Assembly: GCA_016196035.1 (NCBI GenBank)
Contig: JACPYM010000057.1
Span: 121,249 to 185,248, forward strand
Reading direction: 5' to 3'
DNA length: 64,000 nucleotides
Source of the DNA: Acidobacteriota bacterium
GTDB taxonomy: Bacteria; Acidobacteriota; Blastocatellia; RBC074
Of this stretch, positions 22,519-30,614 are shown in pieces. The notes under the pieces were generated by a model that was given only the letters and a program-made list of their open reading frames with translations, did no database searches and was not told the origin of the DNA. The translations under genes and the position numbers were made by a program. The first letter of the stretch is position 1. The number at the start of each line of letters is the position of its first letter.

Positions 22519-24864
22519 ATGCAAACGCGAGCACTCATCCTAATCTCAATGCTTTGTTGGTGCGCCGCCAGCACGCGCCCTGGCGTGGCCGCGCGTGTCC
22601 AGGAATTGACTGTCACGGCCAGCTTCACCAGCCAGGCGGTCAACCCCGACACGCCGCTGGAATGGAAGCTGAGCCGCCCGCTCGCGCCCAACGAAGGCCG
22701 CTCTGCCGTGCTCATCGGCGCAATTGACGTAACCAACCTGATGTTGATTGGAGCGCAAACGCTGCGTTACGAACCGCGCGCCGTGCCGCTGCCCAGCGGC
22801 GAAACGCAGGTGACGCTACATCTGGTCACAACCACCGACGAATGGCGTGAACTCGCGCGCTTTACCCTGCGCGTGGTCAGCCGCGAAGCCGCTGCGCCCG
22901 CTGTGCCCAACGCCAACGCGCCAGGCGTCGCGCCCAACGCCAGCGCGCCCGCGACAGACAACACGCAGGCGTCAACTGCCAATGGCAACGCAGGCAATGC
23001 TGGCACCACGCCCACGCCCACGCCCACGCCCACGCCCACGCCGCGCCCCTTCGGCTTCGACAAGTTTGAATGGGTTCCGCAATTCAACCTCGGCCTGAAA
23101 GCGCAATTCGCCGAGACGCATTTCCCTGCCACGAATCGCCCGCAACGCGCGACCTTCAACGATTTCACGCTGGGCGGCAGTTTCCGCTCCGACATGAAAC
23201 GCGGCCTGTTCGGCGTCCAGACTCAGTACGACATGGTCGGCTCCAGCTTTCGCGGCGAAGCCCTGCGCTTCGGCCAACTGGGCCAGCAAGCGCCTTACAT
23301 TGACCTGTCGAATTACCAGATGCAGTTTCAATACGGCACGTCGAAGCTGGTGCTGGGCCACGCCAGCTACGGCGCGCAGCGACATCTGATCAACAACTTC
23401 AACAGCCGCGGTCTGACGCTGACGATTCCCTTCGCCAAACGCTTCGACGTGACGCTGGCCGCGATGAACTCGACCAACATCGTCGGCTGGAGCAATTTCT
23501 CCGGCCTTGCGAACACGCGCCATCAGTTTTACAGCGGCACGCTCGGCTTCGAGGTCGTGCCCACCCGGCCCGGCGCGTTGCGCTTTGAAATCGGCGCACT
23601 CAGCGCCTATTCGCAACCGCGCGCCAATTTCAACCAGGGCAATGTCAACGACCTCGAACGCAGCCAGGGCGGCACCGCGCGCATGAAATTCAGCGACAAG
23701 ACACAGCGGATTCGTTTCGACGGCGGTTTCACGCGCAGCCGTTTTAACAATCCCGACGACCCGCTGCTCAACCAGGGCGCGCGCGTCGTCGCGGTGAACA
23801 TCAAAACCCGCAACGCGCGCTACGCCGACCTGAGCGTTGACTTGCTCAAAGAGTTCAGCTTCCGCAAACCGCCCGTTCAAGCAGGCGACGGTCAAACGCA
23901 ACCGGTTGACGCCGCGCAAATTCGCAAGCTCAACCTCACGCTCAACGTGCGCCACGAGCGCGTAGACCCGCTCTACCGCAGCATCGGCGCGCAAACCCAG
24001 GCCGACCGTTTCAACACGCAAGCCGAATTGACCGGCTCTTACGGCGAACTCAATTTCAGCGCCGCGCACACCAACTTCCACGACAACCTGGCGGGCATCC
24101 CCACGCTGTTGAAAACGCTGACCGGCACCGACGCCTTCGCTATCAGCGTGCCGCTGTCCGTGCTTGCCAAAACACCCGCGCAGCAATCGTCCTCGTCGGA
24201 CAAACCGCAATTCGCGCCGGTGCTGTTGCTGCCGCGCCTGGGCTACACCTTCACCCGCATTCGCGCCCACACGGGCAATCAACCGCCCACTGCCAGTGGC
24301 TTCGATAACTTTGGCGCGTTGCCCAATCAAGCGAACTACGTGCAAACCATCGCCGCCGAATGGCAATTCACCAACTGGCGCGCGACCTATCAACTCAATC
24401 ACTCGCTGACCGACAACCGCGCCGTGGGCCGCGAACGCAGCGATCTGCAAAACTTTGCCCACGTCGTCGGCATCGGCTGGACGCCGCGCCCAACGCTGCA
24501 AGTGAATTTCGACGTGAATTTTGAAGACGCCAACAACCGCGAACAAGCCCAAACCAATCGCACCTTGCGCTTCGGCATTAACACCAACTGGCAAATGACC
24601 ACACGCCAAACCTGGAACGCGACCTTTTCGACCATCGGCGCGGGCAATCTGGTGCGTACCCAACGCAACCGCAACCTGGAATTCGACCTGCAATGGGCTT
24701 ACCGGCTGACACGCGAGCATCAGAACCGGTTCAGGAAATACCAGGTCAATTACTTTGTTCGTTACGCGAATCGTTATGCGCGGACACTGGATTCCGTGTT
24801 CAAGTTTAACTCGCTGACGCGATTGAACACATTTAACACAGGATTGAATTTCATCTTTTTCTGA
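22519..24864 (+). CDS. Predicted outer-membrane beta-barrel protein
   Basis: This 781-residue protein (from the ATG at 22519, preceded by AGGTGA) has a signal peptide. An N-terminal Ig-like domain follows (about 25-125, ELTVTASFTSQAVNPDTPLEW), then an Ala/Asn/Pro linker with a (Thr-Pro) run encoded by ACGCCC hexamers (about 165-178). After that come nearly 600 residues of alternating beta strands with many aromatic and Asn/Arg residues, and a C-terminus ending in Phe (LNFIFF), typical of outer-membrane barrels. No plug or TonB box is evident. It may be a porin, surface anchor or export channel for the small secreted proteins encoded just upstream; that link is inference. Confidence 0.75.
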   Translation: MQTRALILISMLCWCAASTRPGVAARVQELTVTASFTSQAVNPDTPLEWKLSRPLAPNEGRSAVLIGAIDVTNLMLIGAQTLRYEPRAVPLPSGETQVTLHLVTTTDEWRELARFTLRVVSREAAAPAVPNANAPGVAPNASAPATDNTQASTANGNAGNAGTTPTPTPTPTPTPRPFGFDKFEWVPQFNLGLKAQFAETHFPATNRPQRATFNDFTLGGSFRSDMKRGLFGVQTQYDMVGSSFRGEALRFGQLGQQAPYIDLSNYQMQFQYGTSKLVLGHASYGAQRHLINNFNSRGLTLTIPFAKRFDVTLAAMNSTNIVGWSNFSGLANTRHQFYSGTLGFEVVPTRPGALRFEIGALSAYSQPRANFNQGNVNDLERSQGGTARMKFSDKTQRIRFDGGFTRSRFNNPDDPLLNQGARVVAVNIKTRNARYADLSVDLLKEFSFRKPPVQAGDGQTQPVDAAQIRKLNLTLNVRHERVDPLYRSIGAQTQADRFNTQAELTGSYGELNFSAAHTNFHDNLAGIPTLLKTLTGTDAFAISVPLSVLAKTPAQQSSSSDKPQFAPVLLLPRLGYTFTRIRAHTGNQPPTASGFDNFGALPNQANYVQTIAAEWQFTNWRATYQLNHSLTDNRAVGRERSDLQNFAHVVGIGWTPRPTLQVNFDVNFEDANNREQAQTNRTLRFGINTNWQMTTRQTWNATFSTIGAGNLVRTQRNRNLEFDLQWAYRLTREHQNRFRKYQVNYFVRYANRYARTLDSVFKFNSLTRLNTFNTGLNFIFF

Positions 24865-24869
24865 TTGGC

Positions 24870-24960
24870 ACGGTACCGCGCGCGTCAGTAAGCGGAGCCG
24901 CTGCCTGCTGCTCCGCGGGTGTCAGTTGACAGCCCCGCTTGCTGACGCGCGCAGTACCGT
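24870..24960. repeat. ACGGTACCG palindromic element, copy 2
   Basis: The 26-bp arms at 24870-24895 and 24935-24960 pair with two mismatches. They are nearly identical to the arms at 16066-16155, although the loops differ. The element begins 5 bp after the barrel gene stop and ends 21 bp before the next start. Confidence 0.8.
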
Positions 24961-24981
24961 ACCGTTGGCCCGGAGTTATCT

Positions 24982-26280
24982 ATGCAGAAGTTATTAACGA
25001 CATTCTTTCTTTTGGTTACTTTTACAGTAACAAGTTCCGCGCAACAGGAAATCAAAGTCAGTCCGTCCAACGTCAATGTATACAGCCAGGGCGCGACGAC
25101 GTACTTTCTGACCTATGGCAATCTGGACAATTACCGCCCTATCGAATCGCAATGGTGCGGCGAACTGGCCCCCGCCGCGCCCGACCTGGGCATGCGTTGT
25201 GCGCCGCAAACCATCTACGGCTCGTTGCCCGTGCGCTATAACCAGGCGCGGCTGAGCGGCAACAACGGCTACACCGACATCGTCTCCGTCCCGGCGGCCA
25301 TCGCGCGCAAGGCTTACCAGGCCGCCGCACGCGGCGAAGACGCCCGGTTTTACTACGTGCGGCGCTTCGTCAATCAGAACGGCGGGCCGGATCAATACAC
25401 GTTTGTTACGTTGCGGCTGACCGGCAACGGCGCGGGCGTGCCCTTTTCGCTGACCGATGTGCGCATGGGCTTTGGCAAGACCACCGGCCTGACCGGCAGC
25501 GGCAGCGAACCGCAGGTGCTGTTTGTCGAACCCAACGGCAAGTTGCCGCCGATTCGCGCCGAGCTCACTTACACCGGCACGGGCCGTTTGGTCGGGCGTT
25601 GGGAGATCGTTCAGCCCGGCGAAGAATTACCCGAACGCCGCGACCTGCTGACCGAAGCCGCGCTGCCCATCGAAGAACGCGGCTCGCAGAAACGCTACCG
25701 CCAACTCGCGCGCTTCAACATCTTCCTGCCGCCCGGCGGCAAGTTCGTGCTGCCCGGCCCCGACCCGGCCAAGCTACCCGCGCAAGCCGAAGGGCAATAC
25801 CTGATCTTGCTGCGCGTCGAAGCTTCGGACGACCGCGAGAACGATTCCGATCTGGCGGCGGCGGGCGCGGGCGTGGGCGTCGTCCACAGCGGCGCGGTGG
25901 CGGGCTTCCCCTTGCCGGTGCTGCGCTACGTCGTGGGTGGCGGCGATCACACACAAGCCGTCGCGGCGCATCAAACGTCTAATTTTGCGCCGCTGTTGCC
26001 GCGCGATGGCGCAACCTTGCCGCTGAATCAGCCGGTGGATTTCGTCTGGTCGGCGCTGGCGGGCGCGGCGGTGTATCGGTTGGAGATCGAAGACGAAGCG
26101 GGCGCGCTGCTGCATTCGGCATTGTTGCAAGCGAACGCGCTGAGCTATCGCGCGCCTTCGTGGTTAAAGAGCAAGGCGAGGCAGCGCGCGTTGCAATGGC
26201 GGGTGGTGGCGTTGGATAAAAGCGGAACGATGTTGAGTGAGACGGGGCGGCGGAGTTTGCGGTTTAGCGTAGTCAGGTAA
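24982..26280 (+). CDS. Large secreted protein of unknown function
   Basis: This 432-residue exported protein has a signal peptide (about 1-20, LLTTFFLLVTFTVTSSAQ). The N-terminal third includes EIKVSPSNVNVYSQGATTYFLTYGNL and two cysteines. A middle region has RWEIVQPGEELPERRDLLTEA. The C-terminal part (about 335-432) looks like an Ig/FN3-like module, with LPLNQPVDFVWSALAGAAVYRLEIED. It is the last gene of the secreted run and overlaps the convergent ettA gene by 8 bp. The preceding palindrome may reduce read-through from the barrel gene. Function unknown. Confidence 0.72.
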   Translation: MQKLLTTFFLLVTFTVTSSAQQEIKVSPSNVNVYSQGATTYFLTYGNLDNYRPIESQWCGELAPAAPDLGMRCAPQTIYGSLPVRYNQARLSGNNGYTDIVSVPAAIARKAYQAAARGEDARFYYVRRFVNQNGGPDQYTFVTLRLTGNGAGVPFSLTDVRMGFGKTTGLTGSGSEPQVLFVEPNGKLPPIRAELTYTGTGRLVGRWEIVQPGEELPERRDLLTEAALPIEERGSQKRYRQLARFNIFLPPGGKFVLPGPDPAKLPAQAEGQYLILLRVEASDDRENDSDLAAAGAGVGVVHSGAVAGFPLPVLRYVVGGGDHTQAVAAHQTSNFAPLLPRDGATLPLNQPVDFVWSALAGAAVYRLEIEDEAGALLHSALLQANALSYRAPSWLKSKARQRALQWRVVALDKSGTMLSETGRRSLRFSVVR

Positions 26281-27994
26281 CTTTGCGCCGCGACGCGCAG
26301 CGTCTTTGGAAGGCGCGCGTCAGATTTCGATACTTGATCCGATGCGGCTGATCGGCAGCGTGTCCCAAGCGCAGCTTTCGATCCGCTTCGTACTCGCTGT
26401 AATTGCCATCGAACCAAACCACACGGCTGTCGCCCTCGAACGCCAGCATGTGCGTGGCGATGCGATCTAGGAACCAGCGGTCGTGGCTGATGACGACGGC
26501 GCAGCCGGCGAAGTTTTCCAGTGCCTCTTCCAACGCGCGCATCGTGTTCACGTCCAGATCGTTGGTCGGTTCGTCCAGCAGCAACACGTTTGCGCCGGAT
26601 TTCAAAATCTTAGCCAAATGCACGCGGTTGCGTTCGCCGCCTGACAGCGTGCCGACCTTTTTTTGCTGGTCGCTGCCGGAAAAATTCAAGCGCGCGACGT
26701 AAGCCCGCGAATTGACCTGTCGCGTGCCGAGCAGGATCGTGTCCTGGCCGTCGCTGATTTCTTCCCAGATGGATTTGTCAGCGTTGAGCGAGTCGCGCGA
26801 TTGATCAACATAACCCAGCTTGACCGTCGCGCCGGTTTTGAACGTGCCGCTGTCGGGTTGTTCTTGACTGGTGATCAATCGAAAGAGGGTAGTTTTGCCC
26901 GCGCCATTCGGCCCGATCACGCCGACGATGCCGCCGGGCGGGAGACTGAATGACAGGCCCTCGAACAGCAGGTTCTCGCCATAGGCCTTGCTGACGTTGT
27001 CGGCTTCGATCACCACATCGCCGAGGCGCGGCCCGGCGGGGATGAAGATTTCCAGTTCGTCGGCGCGCTTCTCGTTCTCCTGTGCGAGCAGCGATTCATA
27101 AGCCTTGATGCGCGCTTTGCTCTTGGCGTGGCGCGCTTTCGGTGACATGCGCACCCACTCCAATTCGCGCTCTAAGGTCTTTTGCCGCGCGCCTTCCGAT
27201 TTTTCTTCGCGGCGCAAGCGTTCCTGTTTCTGCTGCAACCAGGACGTGTAATTCCCTTCCCAGGGGATGCCCTGCCCGCGATCCAGTTCGAGAATCCAGC
27301 CCGCGACGTTATCCAAAAAGTAACGATCGTGTGTTACCGCGATGACCGTGCCCGGGTATTTTTGTAAATGTAACTCAAGCCATCCCACCGTCTCGGCGTC
27401 CAGGTGGTTGGTTGGTTCGTCGAGTAACAAAATATCGGGTTGTTTGAGTAACAAGCGGCATAATGCCACGCGGCGGCGTTCACCGCCCGATAACACCTTG
27501 ATCGGCGTATCGCCCGGCGGGCAGCGCAACGCATCCATCGCCAAATCCAGGCGGCTGTCCAAATCCCAGGCATTGGCGGCATCGAGTTTGTCCTGCACTT
27601 CGCCCTGGCGTGCGAGCAGCTTGTTCATCGCGTCGTCGTCGAGCGGCTCGGCGAATTTGGCGTTGATGTCGTCGTATTCTTTGAGCAAATCCACGACTTC
27701 CTGCACGCCTTCTTCGACAATCTGTTTGACGGTTTTGCTTTCGTCGAGCTTGGGTTCCTGTTCCAGAAAGCCGATGGTGTAACCGGGCGACAACACGGTC
27801 TGGCCCTGAAAATCCTGATCAAGGCCCGCCAGGATGCGCAGCAGCGACGATTTGCCGGAGCCGTTAAGGCCCAGCACGCCGATTTTCGCGCCGTAAAAGT
27901 AACCGAGATAGATGTCTTTGAGGACGGCTTTTTTGTCATAGAACTTGCTGACGCCGACCATTGAGTAGATAACTTTGTTTGCTTCGTTGCTCAT
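26273..27994 (-). CDS. ettA: ABC-F protein, energy-dependent translational throttle EttA
   Basis: This 573-residue ABC-F ATPase has two nucleotide-binding domains in one chain and no membrane segment. The first site has GLNGSGKSS, LSGGERRRVAL and LLLDEPTNHLD. The second has GPNGAGKTT, LSGGERNRVHL and LLLDEPTNDLD. The arm insertion and the linker (WVRMSPKARHAKSKARI) match EttA, which binds the ribosomal E site and controls translation entry according to ADP/ATP ratio. I used the ATG at 27994 because the family N-terminus (YSMVGVSKFYDKKAVL) starts there. The C-terminus converges with and overlaps the 432-residue secreted protein gene by 8 bp. Confidence 0.95.
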   Translation of the reverse strand: MSNEANKVIYSMVGVSKFYDKKAVLKDIYLGYFYGAKIGVLGLNGSGKSSLLRILAGLDQDFQGQTVLSPGYTIGFLEQEPKLDESKTVKQIVEEGVQEVVDLLKEYDDINAKFAEPLDDDAMNKLLARQGEVQDKLDAANAWDLDSRLDLAMDALRCPPGDTPIKVLSGGERRRVALCRLLLKQPDILLLDEPTNHLDAETVGWLELHLQKYPGTVIAVTHDRYFLDNVAGWILELDRGQGIPWEGNYTSWLQQKQERLRREEKSEGARQKTLERELEWVRMSPKARHAKSKARIKAYESLLAQENEKRADELEIFIPAGPRLGDVVIEADNVSKAYGENLLFEGLSFSLPPGGIVGVIGPNGAGKTTLFRLITSQEQPDSGTFKTGATVKLGYVDQSRDSLNADKSIWEEISDGQDTILLGTRQVNSRAYVARLNFSGSDQQKKVGTLSGGERNRVHLAKILKSGANVLLLDEPTNDLDVNTMRALEEALENFAGCAVVISHDRWFLDRIATHMLAFEGDSRVVWFDGNYSEYEADRKLRLGHAADQPHRIKYRNLTRAFQRRCASRRKVT

Positions 27995-28034
27995 GAAATC
28001 GAAATGAATCCTTTTGTAACTTGTATGGGAAGAT

Positions 28035-28146
28035 GAAGAGAGATAACGGAACAGACGGAAATAACGGAACAAACAGAACGCTTCCGGTTTAGTTCCGTTC
28101 TTCTTCCGTCTGTTCCGTTATTTCCGTCTGTTCCGTAATCTCTTCC
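28035..28146. repeat. Purine/pyrimidine inverted repeat with AACGGAACAGACGGAA units
   Basis: Direct copies of AACGGAACAGACGGAA-like sequence at the left pair with the inverted TTCCGTCTGTTCCGTT copies at the right, so the stretch can fold into a long hairpin. It sits between the TrmJ-like gene and ettA. The mRNA leader of ettA would contain it. Confidence 0.65.
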
Positions 28147-28152
28147 TTACCT

Positions 28153-28884
28153 TCACTTCGTGTCCTCTTCGTGTGTCTTCGTGGAAGAAATGTTGTCATT
28201 GATCTTCCGCAAAATCCCGCACAGCATATTGGTATCGTAGCTCGACAGCCGGTATTTCAACAGCGCGCCCCGCACACGCCGCACCAAATCCGGCTCATTG
28301 CCGGGCAAGACAAAATCCACGCGCCGCATCAGGTCCAACGCCAATTCCATCGAAACTTCGCTCGCGCGTGACGTAGCCTGTTCTGACGGTGGCGGCGGCA
28401 CTGGGGCTGGCTCGCGGATCAGTTCGTACAAACAAACAGCAACCGCCTGCCCCAGATTCATCGAAGGGCAATTCGGCTGTGTGGGAATCGTCAGCAGTTG
28501 ATGGCAATGGCACAAATCTTCGTTGGTCAGGCCATGCTTTTCCGGGCCGAACACCAGGGCGAGACGATAGCTGGCTTGTTGCAGTTGCAGGCTCAATTCG
28601 GCGGGTGTCGCTAAGGGGCGTTCCTCGTTGGTGCGCGTGGGGTCGCCCGTGCCCACGACCAGATTGCAATCGGCAATAGCTTCAGCCAGCACAGGTACGA
28701 CGTGGGCGCTGGTCAGCACGTCTTCGGCGTGGGGGGCAGAAACAATCTCGCTCCAAGTAGGCGGATGCGGCGTGACGACCCACAGATCGCCAAAGCCGAA
28801 GTTTTTCATGGCCCGCGCCACCGCGCCGATGTTGCGGGGATCGCGCGGACGAACGAGGACGATTCTGCATTCTGGTGGTGGCAT
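28153..28884 (-). CDS. TrmJ/TrmH-like SPOUT RNA 2'-O-methyltransferase
   Basis: This 243-residue SPOUT-fold methyltransferase starts with RIVLVRPRDPRNIGAVARAMKNFG, a signature of the TrmJ group. LALVFGPEKHGLTNEDL is the SAM-binding trefoil knot motif, and IPTQPNCPSMNLGQAVAVCLYE is the third motif. E. coli TrmJ methylates position 32 of several tRNAs. Assignment to TrmJ as opposed to another TrmH-like enzyme is probable, not proven. The C-terminal helical extension also fits TrmJ. I prefer the ATG at 28884 over a TTG one codon upstream. The gene precedes ettA on the same strand, separated by the 28035 repeat. Confidence 0.85.
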   Translation of the reverse strand: MPPPECRIVLVRPRDPRNIGAVARAMKNFGFGDLWVVTPHPPTWSEIVSAPHAEDVLTSAHVVPVLAEAIADCNLVVGTGDPTRTNEERPLATPAELSLQLQQASYRLALVFGPEKHGLTNEDLCHCHQLLTIPTQPNCPSMNLGQAVAVCLYELIREPAPVPPPPSEQATSRASEVSMELALDLMRRVDFVLPGNEPDLVRRVRGALLKYRLSSYDTNMLCGILRKINDNISSTKTHEEDTK

Positions 28885-28913
28885 CAAAGAGAATTACCGT
28901 GGTTGCGAACTAA

Positions 28914-29085
28914 ATGTACAGCAGGCTGCCAGCCTGCTGACTGCCGATAGCAAGAGCCACATCTCGCGCACAGCGCCACCTGGAAGAAGAACGCCGGGAT
29001 AACTTGCGCGGACGCCGATAGCAAGAGCCACATCTCGCGCACAGCCTCACAGGCCCAACAACAGGAGGCTGGCAGCCTCCTGTAC
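28914..29085. repeat. GTACAGCAGGCTG element with 32-bp internal direct repeats
   Basis: The outer ends are small palindromes: GTACAGCAGGCTGCCAGCCT at the left and AGGAGGCTGGCAGCCTCCTG at the right. Two perfect 32-bp direct repeats starting GCCGATAGCAAGAGCC lie inside at 28943-28974 and 29014-29045. Two copies 71 bp apart in one spacer do not suggest CRISPR. The arrangement looks like a composite of small repeats. Confidence 0.7.
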
Positions 29086-29100
29086 ACGCCACAGGTTCAC

Positions 29101-30498
29101 TCAGTTCTTCGGCGCATATTTCAGCGCCGCGATTTGACTATGGGTGAGTTTGACTTTTTCGACCATGTCTCTGACGCGCGGCAATTCGCGCGCGCTAAGT
29201 TCATTGGTTTCGGCGGGATCAAGCTTGACGTTATAAAGCTCAACCGTTTTGAAATCGCTGGCAACCAGCAATTTGAAATCGCCCGCGCGTAACGCCATTT
29301 TCGGCAAGAACTTGTCCGTCTGGCTCTTGATGGCCTGATCGTATTGCCAATAGATAGGCCGTTGCCGCAGGTGTTTCTCACTCTGCAACAACGCCGCGAT
29401 TGATTCGCCATCCAACGGAAGCTCGGGTTCACTTAGCCCCACCAACGCCCGCAACGTCGGCATCACATCCATTGCCGAGACGGGCGCATCGCTCACGCGG
29501 CCCGGCTTGATCACGGCGGGCCAGCGCAGGATGGCGGGTACGCGAAGGCCGCCTTCATACAAATGCAATTTCATGCCGCGCAGCTTTTTGCCATTGAGCT
29601 GGCCCGCCGTGCCGTAAGAACGGGTCGCCGTTTTGTAACGGTTCAGCGTTTCAGGCCCGTTATCGCTGGCGAAAATGACCAGCGTGTTTTCCGCCACCTT
29701 CAACTGATCGAGCATTTGCAACAAGCGCCCGATTTCATAATCGAGTTGCGCCACGTTGCCGAAATACTGCGCTTCATCGGCGCTTCGGCCTTTGGCGTAT
29801 TCCAGAAAGAACGTGCTGGCGCTCGCCACCAACTCGTGGGGCGCGTGAAAGGGCACATACAAAAAAAACGGCTGGTCGGCTTTGCGTTGTTTCAACCATT
29901 CAAGCGCTTCGTCAACGATCAGCGTGCTGGAATAGCCTTTCAACGGCCCAACCGGTTGCCCATTGCGAAAGAAATTCACCGGGTTCTCGTGCGTCGGCAA
30001 GGCATTGTTTTGCGTGGCGAACCAGTATTGAAAGCCGTGCTCGCCCGGCGTCGGTTCCGAACCATCCATTTTGCTGTTGAGATGCCACTTGCCCATCATC
30101 GCCGTCGCGTAATTGGCGCGTTGCAATTCTTTGGCAAGTGTGGCGGTTTCTTTGGGCAAAAAGATGCCGCTGTTTTCAGGAATCCAGTCGCCGATGCCAT
30201 CGCGTTGCGGGATACGCCCAGTCAGCAGGGCAGCGCGTGAGGGCGAACAGACCGGCGCGCCGCTGTAATAACTCGTCAGCCGTAATCCCTCTTTCGCCAG
30301 AATATCCAGATACGGCGTGCGAATCTGCGGATGGCCGTAACAGCCCAAATCGCCGTAACCCAAATCATCGGCGAGGAGGATGACAATATTCGGCGGCGTG
30401 AGTGGAGTGTTCTTTTTGGTTTGCGCTTCTGTTAGTGGGGCGCAAAGGCAAAGGGTGGCAAAGGTCAGCCAGCGTAATTTACGAACCAATTTCTTCAT
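29101..30498 (-). CDS. Secreted sulfatase
   Basis: This 465-residue sulfatase has a Sec signal peptide (about 1-24, ending PLTEA). Metal-binding NIVILLADDLGYGDLG is followed by the modified-cysteine motif VCSPSRAALLTGR; the Cys becomes formylglycine and is catalytic. LYVPFHAPHEL and VIFASDNGPE supply further metal or substrate contacts. These enzymes cleave sulfate esters of polysaccharides or aryl compounds outside the cell. I placed the start at the ATG at 30498, which begins the signal peptide; the longer ORF runs into a palindrome. A maturase (anSME or FGE) is not nearby. The Gfo/Idh/MocA gene lies upstream on the same strand. Confidence 0.92.
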   Translation of the reverse strand: MKKLVRKLRWLTFATLCLCAPLTEAQTKKNTPLTPPNIVILLADDLGYGDLGCYGHPQIRTPYLDILAKEGLRLTSYYSGAPVCSPSRAALLTGRIPQRDGIGDWIPENSGIFLPKETATLAKELQRANYATAMMGKWHLNSKMDGSEPTPGEHGFQYWFATQNNALPTHENPVNFFRNGQPVGPLKGYSSTLIVDEALEWLKQRKADQPFFLYVPFHAPHELVASASTFFLEYAKGRSADEAQYFGNVAQLDYEIGRLLQMLDQLKVAENTLVIFASDNGPETLNRYKTATRSYGTAGQLNGKKLRGMKLHLYEGGLRVPAILRWPAVIKPGRVSDAPVSAMDVMPTLRALVGLSEPELPLDGESIAALLQSEKHLRQRPIYWQYDQAIKSQTDKFLPKMALRAGDFKLLVASDFKTVELYNVKLDPAETNELSARELPRVRDMVEKVKLTHSQIAALKYAPKN

Positions 30499-30526
30499 TG
30501 AATGAACACTCGAGGTAATGCAAATC

Positions 30527-30586
30527 GTCCAGCATGAGTGCCTGGAGTTCAGTCTAAAGCTTGAACTCCAGGCACTCATGCTGGAC
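30527..30586. repeat. Perfect 25-bp-arm palindrome
   Basis: The arms at 30527-30551 and 30562-30586 are perfectly complementary and begin GTCCAGCATGAGTGCC; the spacer is 10 bp. It lies between the Gfo/Idh/MocA stop and the sulfatase start. There is no T-run on either strand, so it is called an extragenic palindrome, though it may still end or stabilise transcripts. Confidence 0.85.
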
Positions 30587-30614
30587 GGCTCGCTTTCACC
30601 AAAAATATAGCGCG

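Noticed and set aside
22972..24720. 582-codon minus-strand ORF opposite the barrel gene
   Set aside because: Antisense shadow with biased composition. The plus-strand barrel has a signal peptide and strand pattern.
28943..29045. Direct repeats considered as a CRISPR fragment
   Set aside because: Only two copies exist, no cas genes lie nearby, and the repeats sit inside a palindromic composite element.
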